NCBI GenBank assembly: GCA_025716855.1 | Contig: JAIXMQ010000089.1 | Location: 23,159-87,158 of the forward strand | Direction of reading: 5' to 3' | Source: Pilaira anomala | Lineage: Eukaryota; Mucoromycota; Mucoromycetes; Mucorales; Mucoraceae | DNA length: 64,000 nt | Shown: positions 24,304-36,371 of the stretch, piece after piece | How positions within the stretch are numbered: position 1 is the stretch's first letter | How the letters are laid out: the number at the start of each line of letters is the position of its first letter | Notes under the pieces: generated by a model | Told to the model about the DNA's origin: nothing | What the model saw: only the letters and a program-made list of their open reading frames with translations | The model's database searches: none | Position numbers and translations under genes: made by a program

Positions 24304-27113
24304 ATATAATAGGGACACCCGTGTGATTGTATATCTGTACCAACAACATGATGGTGGTTTTTTATTCTGCCTTTGACTGTCAGCGATCTTTTTCTATTCT
24401 ATTTATACCCTATTGAGTCTTGACACTTAAAAAATTGTGGTCTGATCGGTGTGGGATGAATGAAATTGTCTAATAAATTTAAAATGAAGTAAAGAAAAAA
24501 AAAAGTCGTCTTAGCCCATATATCTCAATGACTTTGAAATAGTCTCACGTCGGTTTAATCTCGTCTTAGTGTTGCATTAGTTTTTCCCAGCCCTTCTGGA
24601 GGAAACGTATGACGATTTCTTAAATTGTCTTTGTAAATTCTCGTTTAATTCAAAGAACATCTCGCCAAAAAAAAAAAAAAAAACTGTCGTCCCACGATTT
24701 CTCCTTGCTCATTATAAATGTTGTCTTGTCCATCTTCATAAAAAATGTGCTCATTGTTAGAAAATGTTTTTAGTAGAAAAAAAAAATAACAAAATTCAGT
24801 AACGAAGAAAAAGGGTAACTTAACCGCCTAAATTTAATTTACTTGTTGGCAATATGGACAAAATATTCTTGAAGCATGTGACATTTATTTTCAATTTCCG
24901 CCAATTATTTTTGCTGTTGCCTTTCGGTTAATCATTTTTAATAATTATTTTTGTGAAAACGCCAATTTCCCAATGTAGGTTTGACTGTAACACGAAGAAA
25001 AATTAAAGAAAAAAAGAGAGCTTTTTTTTTTTTAAGTACCCGCTATTAAATCCGAAAACAAAGATAAGTTTTAGAACCGCCAATCTATAAAAAACATGAT
25101 CCTGTCAATTTTTTTTTTTTTTAAAAAAAAGGGGTATGAATGAAATAGAGTTTTTTTTTTGTACAAAAAGGCGTAAAAAAAAAAAAAAAAAAAGAAGTAA
25201 CCATTTACTGTTTCTGGCTACACGAAAATAACAACAAATAACATATAATAAATAAATAACAAAAGTGAATCACCCAAAAAAAAAAAAAAAGGGACACTAA
25301 AAAAAGCAACAAAAAGATATACATAACGTATTTAAATAATTGATTGCTGAACTTATGTCATTGGTAGAAAGATCAATCTTTTGGGAAAAAAAAAGCTTAA
25401 ACCAAGATCTTTTTTTTTTTTTTTACAAGCTTTACCGAATAAAGAACAATCCATTGGTGACAAACAAACAGCTTCAATGTTTATTTTTTTTTTTAAAATA
25501 GACATCAATCTTTATAAATTTATACGGAAAAAAGAAAGAGGGAGGGAGAGAGAGGGAGAAAAAAAAAAGAAAGAAAAAAAACATTTGCATTTCAAAAAAA
25601 AAAAAAAAAAGGTACTGATCTTCCTCTCGCAAATGAATATTTAGGAATTGTGATGGGTGTGTGCACGTCATTTAATATAATATATAAGTATGTGTGTGTG
25701 TGTGTGTGTGTGCACAATGTAACACACTTTTTTGGCTTGAAAGCAACGAAATTCAAAATACGATAGTGATGTTATCATTATTATATTCACAGAGGGTATG
25801 AACCTTGTTTTTGATTTTATAAATGTACGGGCCATTTTTTTTTTTTTTTTTTTTAAAGGGTACTGGTACTTTATTTTGATCATATGACGCAGTTACTGTG
25901 TTCAGACTTGTCTAATTCTTTTCTTTTTTTTTTTTTCTGTCCTCTCTCTGTCTCACTCACTCATACAACTCACTGTCTCTTTTTTATTCTTTTTCTCTGT
26001 TGTTCCTTTTTAATTGTATAGGAGAGAGAGTGACAAAAAAAAAAAAAAAAAAAAAAGAGGGCCTCTTTTTCCGTCAATTAAAGTTTAGATTTTATATACA
26101 CCGAACTAATAAAGGGGGTGAAGAAAAAAAAAAAAAAAGGATATAGATCAAAAATTTGGATTCTTATGGTCATACAAAGATATGGGACTTTATACGTTAC
26201 CTATTTTTTTTTTTTTTTTTTAAAAAAAATAAAATTTATTTATTCAGTGATATAAAATAATCACAGAATGTATCAAATTATAAAAAAAGGATATATTTAA
26301 TAGAAAAATCAAAAATGAATTGAGTTCAATCAAATTGAATTAAACGATAATGCAATCAACCCGAGAAAAAAAAAAAAGGTTGGGAACGGACTCTGGATTT
26401 CGGTATCTTTATTTTTTTTTTTTTTTTTTTTCAAGGTCCATTTTGGTTGCTACACAACGTTGATAGAGATTTTTGAACATTCGTCCGGAAAGGAGCACGA
26501 ACGACGACGGTGATGAAAGGTGTGGGAAAATAAAAAATGACAAAAACTCAAATAAAATAGTTTAAAAATTCCAACTCTTTTTTTTTTTTTTCTCTCTCTT
26601 TATTTTTTTTTTTCCCTTGTAAATTTTATAGTTTACTAGAAAGTGTTTTTTTTTTAAAAAAAAAAAAAAGGAATTGATTCCGGTCGGATATTGCAGTGAA
26701 TTCAAACTCCAGGTTTAATGAAAGATCCCTCCTTGTACAAACAGTTGTGATTTAGCGTAGGACAATACAATATCGGTGTATGAGAAAAAAAAAATAAAAG
26801 GCTTCTTTTTTAAAAAAGAAAGTGCCTCAGAATCCATTGGTTCAGGTGATTATAGATCGTATTTGACGCGAAGCAACTAATGTAGCACTTTGAAACCCCA
26901 CACGTTTTTAAAAAGATGCACTTTTTTTTTAATTTTTCTTTGTTTCCTTTCCTCTTTATTCTAAATTATAACTTTTTCTTTTTTTTAAAAAAAAAAAAAA
27001 AAAAAAACCCTCTCCCCCACCCACTACACTCACTTTCATTCTTTGAATTAAATCACCCCTTACCAGTCCTTACTACACTTTCCTTTTTCATCAACAAAAA
27101 AACAAATATTAAA
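24304..27113. other. Long homopolymer-rich intergenic region upstream of bHLH gene
   Basis: Almost 2.8 kb with no supported gene. It is packed with A and T runs, several switching directly from T-run to A-run (near 25107-25130, 26205-26229, 26648-26671 and 26968-27007), plus GA/CT-rich tracts and a TG microsatellite near 25690-25711. The open frames here are Lys- or Phe-rich artefacts of these runs. As it lies directly upstream of a transcription-factor gene, part of it may be an extended promoter and 5-prime leader; the last 110 bases are C/T-rich. Confidence 0.55.
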
Positions 27114-28320
27114 ATGAACAATTGGTCTTCCGAATATCTTCATGATTGCCCTGTTACCCAACAACAACAGCAATACATGCCTAAACTTGAACTTGAGCAA
27201 CAATCTGGTTTAATGTATCCTGGTAAAAATAGATAGATATATATATAAGAAAGGAAGACATGTATAGATATTAACAGATATAAATAATAAATAGTATCAC
27301 CTTTTTATGCATCTACCATTATTAACTCCCCATCTGCTTCACCTTTAAGCAGCAGTGGTGTTATCTATGGTGATTCTTTTGTTACCAGTCCTCCTTCATA
27401 TTCCATCATGCATCCTGGTAGTCCTGATTCATTAATGTCAGGATTATCATCTGGACCTCTTTACCCTCAACATCAACAACAACAACAACAACAAATGTCT
27501 CCTCCTCAATTAGTTCAATCTAATTCTAGTTCCACTACTCACAGTAACACTTCTGCTGCTGCTACTGCATATTTGAATGAAACTATCGCAAAGGCTTCAG
27601 CATTACCTGAATCCTTTTATCCCGAGTTTCTTCAATATTCTAAAGAATCTTTTGAGCAACCTACTACTCATCGTATTAATAATAAGAAGAGAAATAGATT
27701 AGATGAGGAGGATAAGGCCAAGTTTTCTTCTTCTTCTTCTTCTTCCTCTTCTGAAGATGATGAAGAAGACGATCAACGTCCTTCTCGCAAGCAAAAAGTT
27801 GAGTAAGTGAATATATATATATATATATATATATTGGTGTTTAACCAAAAACTAACTCATGTTATCATAGACAACAAGAGAATGCTTCCAATGTTACTGA
27901 ATTGAGACGTCAGATTCATATCCAATCTGAACAAAAGCGTCGTGCTCAAATTAAAGATGGTTTTGAGGATTTACGTACTGAATTGCCTGCTTGTTTAAAC
28001 AAGAAAATGAGTAAAGTCACCTTGTTGCACCGAAGTAAGTTCATGTTATATGTATATATACTTTCTTGTGTGTATACTCACAACTCAATTTATAGCTGTT
28101 CAACACATCCAACATTTAAAGTCTACTCAAATGACAATATTGGCTGAGCTTGAACGTCTTGTACAGGAAAATGAACAGCTCCGAACGTAAGTAACAAAAA
28201 AAAGTGTAACAGAGAAAGTTTTTTTTTTTTTTTTGTACTAAAATAAATTTTTATAGTTTCCAACAAGGTGTATTACAAAAGCAAGCACTTGAAAATATGT
28301 ATTCTATTGGAAACATTTAA
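27114..28320 (+). CDS. bHLH-zipper transcription factor, Mlx/Mondo-like
   Basis: A nuclear sequence-specific regulator expected to dimerise and bind E-box-type sites. Five exons (27114-27222, 27295-27802, 27871-28034, 28096-28186, 28257-28320) give 311 residues. Residues 1 to about 205 are low-complexity: Gln runs, Ser-rich stretches, then SSSSSSSSSEDDEEDD and a basic RPSRKQKVE. The bHLH starts near 211 with RRQIHIQSEQKRRAQIKDGF. The His-Glu-Arg positions of the basic region (H, E and R in HIQSEQKRR) fit E-box contact residues. Helix 2 contains SKVTLLHRTVQHIQHL and runs into a leucine-zipper helix (ILAELERLVQENEQLR). The closest animal resemblance I can see is Mlx/Mondo, which suggests a nutrient-responsive role only by analogy. 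Confidence 0.88.
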
Positions 28321-28885
28321 ATTTTCACTGTACTTTCTTTTTTTTATTTTATTTTTTTTTACGCAAGCATTATAACCTTTTCATACCCTCTATAGACAGT
28401 TTTTATTTTATTTTTTCACTACTCCGCCCTACCTCTCTCCCCCCCCCCCCCCTTTTTCCCTTTACTTGTTTTACTTGTATACCCAAAAAGAACCCAACAC
28501 CCTTTTATTTTTTACTCCTAACCTTTTTATTTAGACCCAAATTTTTTTTTTTTTCCTATCTAATTGATAAGAAAAGTATGTAGTCTCTTTTTTTTTTTTA
28601 TTTCTCTTTTTTTTTTTACAAAGAGAAGAAAAAAAAACCAAAAAAGTATGCATATATATTTATGATAAAAATTTTATCTACACACACACACACACACACA
28701 CAAAACTCTATGCCCTTTTTTTTTTAATAATAAAAAAACACATTTTTTTTTTTCCCTTTAAAACTACGAAATAAATTAGCCACTTTTTTTTTTTTTTTTT
28801 TGAATACAATTTTTATTAAAGTGAATACTACAAAAAGGTGGTATAGATAAATATAAAGTAAAAGAGAGAAAAAAAAATAGATTTC
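28321..28885. other. 3-prime region of bHLH gene and convergent spacer
   Basis: Between two convergent genes lie pyrimidine-rich tracts, a C run near 28441-28452, a CA microsatellite at 28681-28702 and several T runs. No further gene is visible. AATAAA-like signals and T runs here probably serve transcript 3-prime ends for both genes. Confidence 0.45.
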
Positions 28886-29848
28886 TTAAGCAGCAGGAGC
28901 AGGAGCGGGAGCAGGATCATTATTACTACCACCGCCAAATTTCACACCCAAAACAATAGCGATAATAATCAAAATGATAATGAAAATAGCAAAACAAATC
29001 CATTTCTTACGACGAGTAGCCTTTGCAGACACCTTTGCTTTTTCAATGGAACCAACACCCGTTTCTAAATCATAAACAACTTGTTCAGCATTTTGTTCCA
29101 CCGTATCCAAGACTCTCTTTTGTGCTTCTAGCATATCATGCATTTCTTCAAACAAGACGGATAATTCCTGTACACTTTTAGCCAATCGAGCAATATCCTG
29201 ATGACGTTCCTGAACCGCATCTAAAGTATTTTGAGCACCTTGACGTCTATAATCACCTTTCACGGCCTGCATTAATTGTTGAGCAAAGACAGCACCACCA
29301 CCTTGTTCTGCATCTGAAACAGCTTGTTGAATTTCTTGAGGGGTTGCATTTGGATTGGCAATCTTGATTTGTCTTTCCATTTGTTGACCTTCTGCCTTTT
29401 GAAATTCAAGGGCCGTTCGACGATGTTTATCAATCGTTTCCATAAATGTCTTTGTGACAGTGATGAACGCATTCTTTCTCATCTCGAGATCCTTTTGACG
29501 AGAATTGGGTTCAATCTCCTTTAATTTTTGCTTTACGTGTGTCATGGTCATTTGTGTATCCTTTGTTAAATTGTCGAGGTCACTTCGAATACGATCGAGT
29601 TCATTCGCATCGGCTGTTTGTAACATACTGCTTTGATAGGTTTGCATACGACTGATATTATCATTGATCTTGCTAATATTTTCTCGGATATGTGATACTT
29701 GTTCAAGAAATCCTTGAACCGTAGAGATATCTCCTCCTCCTCCTGTAGATAAAAGTGGTCTCATCTCGTATCCTCCATTGCCAGCATTACCTTGACCATC
29801 TTGTCTACGTTGTTCTTTCTGAAGGTCTGCAAGTCTATTCACACTCAT
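28886..29848 (-). CDS. SSO1: Plasma-membrane-type syntaxin (Qa-SNARE), Sso1/Sso2-like
   Basis: Qa-SNAREs on the target membrane pair with Qbc- and R-SNAREs to fuse secretory vesicles. A single exon gives 320 residues with no introns, unusual among neighbours. An N-terminal Gly-rich stretch is followed by the regulatory Habc helices (about residues 40-165), a linker, and the SNARE helix at about 215-275 (QERHQDIARLAKSVQELSVL onward). The zero-layer Gln is in LEAQKRVLD. A polybasic patch (KATRRKKW) leads into a C-terminal membrane anchor of about 20 residues, and the tail ends in repeated Ala-Pro. Family fit is strong; assignment to the plasma membrane rests on similarity to Sso proteins. Confidence 0.94.
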   Translation of the reverse strand: MSVNRLADLQKEQRRQDGQGNAGNGGYEMRPLLSTGGGGDISTVQGFLEQVSHIRENISKINDNISRMQTYQSSMLQTADANELDRIRSDLDNLTKDTQMTMTHVKQKLKEIEPNSRQKDLEMRKNAFITVTKTFMETIDKHRRTALEFQKAEGQQMERQIKIANPNATPQEIQQAVSDAEQGGGAVFAQQLMQAVKGDYRRQGAQNTLDAVQERHQDIARLAKSVQELSVLFEEMHDMLEAQKRVLDTVEQNAEQVVYDLETGVGSIEKAKVSAKATRRKKWICFAIFIIILIIIAIVLGVKFGGGSNNDPAPAPAPAA

Positions 29849-30061
29849 GGCAGGAAAAAAAAAAGGTGTGTGTTTTTTTAATAAAAAAAAAAAAATACAA
29901 AGAAAAAGAAGAAAGAGAAAAAAAAATAAAAAACTTGTGCTAAATAACCTATTTTAAAAAAAAAAAAAAAAAAGGGGGCTGAGCCAATGACATTGGATTT
30001 GGGCTTGGCAATATATATTTTTATTTTTATATTATTACTACTACTACACAGTAAATAATTT

Positions 30062-31311
30062 CTACCAGGCTGTAGTGTATTTTTCTCCTGTCTCTAATAA
30101 ACCGACAGCTAACTTTAAAGCACTTTCAATATTTTGATTCAAGATGCCCTGTTGTTCTTTTACTTGTTTTTGATTATTTGTCTTGACATCTTCTAATAGT
30201 TGTCTTTGCTTGGATTCTGCATTAATAATAATAGGTAATTGTAGTAATACTTTACATATCGTAATCGATAATTGCATACGTCGCCATATACTAAAATATG
30301 AAAGTGTTCTTAACTCATGTTGTAATTCGTATAATTTCATCAACTCAAACTGAACCACTTTATAATATTGATGTGTAGCTGTTATAAATTCATCATTAGT
30401 TGTCTATACATATATATATATGCTTTTTTTTTTTTTTTTTTTTGTATAGGTACATTGGAATAATTCTCGCATTTTTCGAAATCCTAATTCGATTTGAAGT
30501 ATGGCATCTTCTGTTATATGCATACCAGGATTGGTTTCGTTTAGAGCGTCTTTTTTTAGTTGTGGTACAAAATAATAGTCAGATGATAAATTATATATAT
30601 ATACATGTAAAAAAACAACAACAACAACAAAAAGGAATAAACCATACACTTCATGTTACAATTACTTACGTATAAATGCCCGCATAGTTTGAAACTCTCC
30701 ATCCAACATTTCATTAAATAACTAAAGAAAAAAAAGATAGTAAGAATTGTATATAGACATACATAATTGTGATGTTTACTTTACTTGATGTAGTACACGC
30801 TGTAAAGTGTCGTTTGGGTTATCATCATCTGTCGAAACAAAAGATGCTGAAGTAGATGCTGTTCCTTTATGTTTTGATACATCATACATTAATTTAGATG
30901 TTGGATTACTTAGGGTTTCATATGCTATTGATAATACTATATATATATACAACAACAAAATTAATCTTTTTTTTTTTTTGTCTCTCTAATTGTGTTTTGG
31001 CTTTACATTGAAAACTTTCTGTCGCTCGAGGATAAGATGGTACAAACTTATCTGGGTGACATACTCTACTTCTCTAAAAAAAAAATATATATATATATAA
31101 AAGAGCTATCAAAAAAAAAATTCTCCTTTTTCTCTCTTTCTCTCTCTCACTCTCTCTTTTTTTTTACTTTGATATAAGCTCTACGAACTTCTTCTGGTCC
31201 TGAATCTTTTTTTATACCGAGAACACGATAATAATCTGGTGCTGATAATATTTCATCAACAAATCGAAATTTTTCTTCCTTTTGTTCTGTTGTTGTATTT
31301 ATAAACGGCAT
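30062..31311 (-). CDS. J-domain (Hsp40) protein with DnaJ-X-like C-terminus
   Basis: A co-chaperone that should stimulate Hsp70 ATPase. Six exons on the minus strand (31311-31168, 31073-31007, 30936-30785, 30721-30670, 30549-30454, 30378-30062) give about 275 residues. The J domain spans roughly residues 28-95: DYYRVLGIKKDSGPEEVRRA, then the essential HPD (about 54-56, in VCHPDKF), then LLSIAYETLSNP. The rest is helical and resembles the X-type region of Caj1/Djp1-like proteins, with no Gly/Phe or zinc-finger region. For the last intron I chose the acceptor ending AACAG before CTACACATC, because the nearer TATAG would break frame. The exact cellular role is not evident. Confidence 0.85.
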
Positions 31312-33390
31312 GTTGAAGATTAGAACAAGAGATTAATAAAATAAAAAAATAAAAAAATAAAGTAAATAAGCGAGAGAGAGAGAGAGAGGGGAGAAAATTA
31401 AAATAATATTTTATATACACATTAAAAAAAAAGAGGAGATAGTTTATTGCATGTGAAAATTTAAGACGTATCAATAATTATCTTGTGAAGAATTTTTTTT
31501 TTTTTTAAGGTTCCATATTGAGAAAAAAACCCCAACTTGGTAGATCTCTTTCACTCTCTCACTCTCTCGCCCTCTCTCTCTCTCTCTATTTACTATAGCA
31601 CGCACTCACTTGCTGTCTACATAATACACACCAAAGTATCTCTAGAGAGTTGTTTACATATAAAACTTTAAAAAAATGTTATGTACATTTGGTTAACACA
31701 CAAACAAACAATAAGCAAAAAAAAAAAAAAAAGTAAAGACTCTCTCTAGATTCTATCAAGTGGGTATGAGAATATTCTTTTTAAATTGAAAGGAATGTAG
31801 CATGATACTGTCTTTTTATAAATACTTTTTTTTTTTGTGAAAAAGAGAACATACATTCATATGATTTTTTTTTTTTTTTTTAATGCAAACTATCATATGC
31901 TTTATTACTAAACTTTTTTTTTTTTCATCTTGTTTATATTAACCGTGCACTTTCTTAATGCGATATAACATTACAATGAACATGTTTTTGTATCTCTCTC
32001 TCTCTCTCCAAGAAAAACTGAATAATTGGAATTTCTTCTGTATGTTCCACACTATTCATGCGTATTTATTTAATTGCCCGGTATAATATATATGTTTTAA
32101 AAAAAAACAATTAAAAACGTTAAAGAAGATGATACTCTATATACTTGTCTCTCTTATTCGTATTGTAACGAAACCCACAAATAAAAATTCCTTTTCAATC
32201 TTATATTTACATATGTGATCGTCACCAATTGACTCCTTTTTTTTTTTTTTTTTTTATGTAACCATGTATCGGATCATAACCTAAAAAAATTTTTTTTTAT
32301 CAACGGATGAAAAGTGCCGAAGCTAAAAAATTTTTTTTTTTTAGAATACTAGTTCTCCTTTTATTTTATCGCACGTTTGCGCAAATATCGATAAATAAGA
32401 ATTCAGGAGTTAACATCACGTGATATTTGTTCGCGCGCGCGTGAAGTGACTCACTTTTTGAATACAATGATATTGTATGTATTTTTCAGCAATTTTGAGA
32501 AAAGGGTCTCTGGGGATAAAATGATAATAAAATTTAAAGCCAGAATTGAGAAAAAATGTTTTCACTAAAATTGAGGAAAAATATCAGAGATAAATTGAAA
32601 AAAAAAAAAAATTGTTTCATAAGATATTTTAAAGATTCTTTTCCATTTGCTCAAAGAATTTAGTAGAATGGCGTATCCATCCCTGGCAGTCCTTTTGAGT
32701 TACTACTTTGGAGCATACTTCCATAATCCTCGGTGTTAACATATCCCCAGTGTCAAAAGGGGTTCTCTAATATCCTCAATTTATTTCTGATTTTATCAAT
32801 TTATCTCTGATATTTTCTCAATTTTAGTGAAAACATTTTTCTCAATTCTGGCTTTAAATTTTATTATCATTTTATCCCAGAGACCTTTTCTCAAAATTGC
32901 TGAAAAATACAATAAGTTGGCATATACTATCCTTTTTCCCGTTTTTGTTCAAGATGTATTCTTGCAAGATTCTTATACACCCTTCTCCCTCCTATTACTA
33001 AGTAAATATGAATGATATACACTTCTGGAATACATATAATAAACTAAAAGACTTCTTCCTTTTACTTTGTTCAATAACACAGCTCTCCTATAGTAGATGT
33101 TCATTCTTTTTATATAACGCCTCAACTTGAGATTCAACTTTCAAACTACTTGAATAACACAACTGCTTTTTTTTTTTCATGTAACTAAATCTTTAATCGA
33201 TTAGCATTCCTGAGTACATAAAAAAAAAGAGGCTTCATATTACCGACATTATTAAACTGTAAGTGAAAAAGGAAGACTGATGTGTAAAAATTGAATTAAA
33301 TCACAAAAAAAAAAAAAAAAATAGTTTATTTGTAGAGTGTGGTAAATAACAATTTTTTCAAAATATTAACAGTAAAAAAAAAGAGAAAAC
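31312..33390. other. Gene-poor spacer with CT repeats and a foldback element
   Basis: About 2.1 kb without a supported gene. It has CT/GA microsatellite tracts (near 31368-31390, 31550-31590, 31990-32010), long A and T runs, a CG-alternating stretch near 32434-32442 and the inverted-repeat element described separately. The last part may hold the 3-prime end of the eEF1B transcript. Confidence 0.5.
32478..32911. mobile_element. Foldback MITE-like element with about 140-base inverted repeats
   Basis: Two arms, about 32478-32605 and 32775-32911, are nearly identical as inverted copies. Each starts with TGTATTTTTCAGCAATTTTG and continues through GGTCTC, AAAGCCAGAATTGAG and ATCAGAGATAAATTG. The centre (about 170 bases) has no coding capacity. 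Long terminal inverted repeats, small size and no gene fit a non-autonomous DNA transposon. The target duplication is unclear, so the superfamily cannot be given. The arms differ by single-base indels, so the insertion is not recent. Confidence 0.75.
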
Positions 33391-34193
33391 TTAGATCTTT
33401 TGCATAGCAGCAACATCAACGGATTGAACGTAATCCTCGAATTCAAGAATCTTATCGGATAAATCATCCAAAAGAACCTTATCATCTTCAACAACACAGT
33501 TGATTTGGAGCTTCTTGATACCGTAACCGATAGCAACAAGTTGGCTACCACCCCAAATGAGACCGTCCATCTCAATAGACTTGACAGACTTGGTTAATTC
33601 GGCCATATCAGTCTCATCATCCCAAGGCTTAACTTCAAGAGTGACAGTGGTCTTGGCAATGGTCTTGGGCTTGTTGGCCTTCTTGGCGTTATATTCGGCA
33701 ACACGTTGAGCCTTGAGCTTCTCAGCTTCATCATCAACTTCTTCATCATCGGAACCAAAGAGATCAATGTCATCCTCATCTTCCTCGACGGCAGCAGCAG
33801 CAGCAGCAGGGGCAGCGGCAGCTTCCCTATTTTTTTTTTTTTAAAAAAAAAAGAGAGTATTTGTTAGTTCCATAAACACAACGCGTTCACAATTAAAAAA
33901 AAAAACTTACTTGGTATCCAAACCTTGGACAGCAGCAATGTGTGCGTACCATCTGGCCAAGTGAGGGTAAGCCTCAGCAGAGGGACCTTCAGTCAAGGCA
34001 GTGAAAACAGCCTTATCAGCTTCAGAAACATCAGAACTGATTATAAAAAAAAAAAAAAAGTTAATAATCCAATTCAAAAGTGTTTTGCATTTTTTTTTTT
34101 TTTTTTTTTTTTTTACCCCTTAACGTAAGAGACGTTTTCAAAGTAGTTGTTGAGGATCTTATAGGCCAAAGGAGCTTCAAGAGTGAAAGACAT
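33391..34193 (-). CDS. EFB1: Translation elongation factor 1-beta (eEF1B alpha)
   Basis: The nucleotide exchange factor for eEF1A in translation elongation. Three exons on the minus strand (34193-34117, 34036-33911, 33826-33391) give 212 residues. Residues about 1-68 form the GST-C-like N-terminal domain ([20 protein letters not shown]). An Ala-rich acidic linker follows with the family motif [12 protein letters not shown]. The C-terminal exchange domain contains [29 protein letters not shown] and ends DVAAMQKI, all characteristic. Codon choice here is more GC-rich and biased than in neighbouring genes (AAG, GTC, ATC), as expected for a highly expressed gene. Confidence 0.97.
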
Positions 34194-34396
34194 TTTTTAA
34201 AGTAATTGAAAAAAGAGTTAAAAGAAAAAAAAAAAAAAAAGCTAAAATGGATAGAAGTTCTTTACTACAGAAAAAAAAAAAAAAAAAAAAAAAAAAACTT
34301 TTCGGTCACACCTTATTGGCTAAGCCACAACTCAATGAAAATCTAATTTTTTTTTTTTTTTTATTTACAAATATTCGCTTTATCTTTTTTTTTTTT

Positions 34397-36148
34397 TTAG
34401 CATAAAAATGATTTATAGACATCATTCTCTGTTTCTTCTATATATTGGTAACCTAATTTATCAAGATAGTTGTTGAATTGAATCGTATCTTCAGGTGGTA
34501 CTTGAACACCTAAAAAGACTTTACCAGTATCTATTAAAAAAAAAAAAAAAAAAAGGGGGTTGAGAATAGGATTGAAATAAAAATATACATAAAAAAAAAA
34601 CTTTACCATCACCATGGTTACGATAATGAAACAAGGAAACGTTCCAAGTAGAATCTAAACCGACCAAAAACTTTGTCAAGGCACCAGGACGTTCAGGGAA
34701 TATGAATCGAAAGACACGTTCATTGACAGGACGATTGCCACCGACCATGTAACGAGCATGCGCTTTGGCCAATTCGTTATCACTCACATCAATTCCTTTC
34801 ATACCCGATTGACGCCAACCCTCCAAGACCTGTTTAATTTCCGTCTTTGGATCCTTGACCTTAAACGAGATATAGATATGAGCATGATCTTTATGATTAT
34901 AACGATACGAGAACTCTGTGACTGCACGAGGATGGACTTGATTCATCATCTGAATAAAACTTCCTGGTCTTTCAGGGATAATAACAGTAAAGAACGCTTC
35001 TGTCTTTTCACCCAATTCTGCTCTTTCTGCAATAAATCGAAGTCGATCAAAATTCACATTGGCTCCAGATACAATGGCAATATGAACATCTTGTCTTGTC
35101 TCTGGATGCAACTGAATATATTTCTTGATAGCAGCTAAAGAAAGGGCTCCAGTAGGTTCACAGACAGACCGTGTATCTTCAAAGATATCCTTGATGGCTG
35201 CACATACCTCATCATTTGTCACCAAAACCACATCATCAATCAAACTCTGTGCTAATCGATAATTCTCTACTCCTACCATACGAACGGCTGCACCATCTGC
35301 AAATAATCCAACTTCACCTAATAAAACACGTTCCTTGGCCTGAAGACTTTGATGCATGGCGTTCGCATCATGCGCTTCGACACCAATGATTTTAATATGG
35401 GGTGCAATACGCTTCACATAACTACCGATACCAGCTACAAGTCCTCCTCCTCCCACAGGGATAAAGATGGTCGAGATCTTGTTTAGATCGTGCTGCTTTA
35501 AGATTTCCATACCGATCGTGCCTTGTCCTGCAATCACGTAAGGGTCATCAAAGGGTGGAATATCCTTTAACCCTTCTTCTAATGTTATTCTTGCACATTC
35601 CTTTTTTGCTGCATCAAAATCATCTCCAAATAAAACTACCTCTGCTCCAAGTCTTGCTACATTACGCCACTAAAGTATATAGATGTGTAAGTAAAAAAAA
35701 AAAATGAATCATTTTTCATTCTTATATATATATATATTTTACCTTGATAGCAGGTGTAGGCACAGGCATCACAATTTTAGCTTTAATACCTAAATGTTTC
35801 GCAGAATAAGCAACACCCTGAGCATGATTACCTGTAGATGAAAAAAAAAAAAAAAATTAAGTCTCAGCAAATATAGATGGTGTGTGTTTATGTATGTGTT
35901 TTACCTGCAGAACATGCAATCACACCACGCTTCTTTTCTTCATCCGTTAGATGAGCTAAACGATTATAAGCACCACGAATTTTAAATGAAAAGACGGGTT
36001 TGACGTCTTCACGTTTCAAATAAATTTTAGAACCTAGTTTTGCATTAAGGTTGACTGCTTCTTGTAAAGGAGTTTCATCAATCACATCATAGACGCGGGC
36101 AGTTAAGATCATACGAAGATAATCAGGTTGTTCTACTTTATTATCCAT
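34397..36148 (-). CDS. ILV1: Threonine dehydratase (threonine ammonia-lyase), biosynthetic
   Basis: Converts threonine to 2-oxobutanoate and ammonia, the first committed step of isoleucine synthesis, in mitochondria in most fungi. Four exons on the minus strand (36148-35905, 35831-35743, 35669-34607, 34530-34397) give 509 residues. The PLP lysine is K56 in [11 protein letters not shown]. The phosphate-binding loop VGGGGL and SAGNHAQG are present, the latter across the first intron. The C-terminal part has two ACT-like regulatory domains (each with PERPG), as in isoleucine-inhibited enzymes. The annotated start gives almost no N-terminal presequence ([13 protein letters not shown]), so either targeting is cryptic or an upstream exon is missed. 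The nearest neighbour upstream is an unrelated Asn-rich protein. Confidence 0.95.
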
Positions 36149-36371
36149 GAGTGTATAAGTGTGTTTGTATATATATATAAAAGAGAGAGAGAGAAAAAAG
36201 AAAAAAAAAGCCAAATTTATAAAAGTTTATATATGTATCAAACCTATCACTGGGTTTTAAAGTCAAAATACAAAAATTCACTCCTAATGACTCAGTAAAA
36301 TCCAGTTACTTTTATTGGTTCTATTTAGATAGAGCGAAAAAAAAAAAAAAAGTTACATTTTTTTTTTAGTT

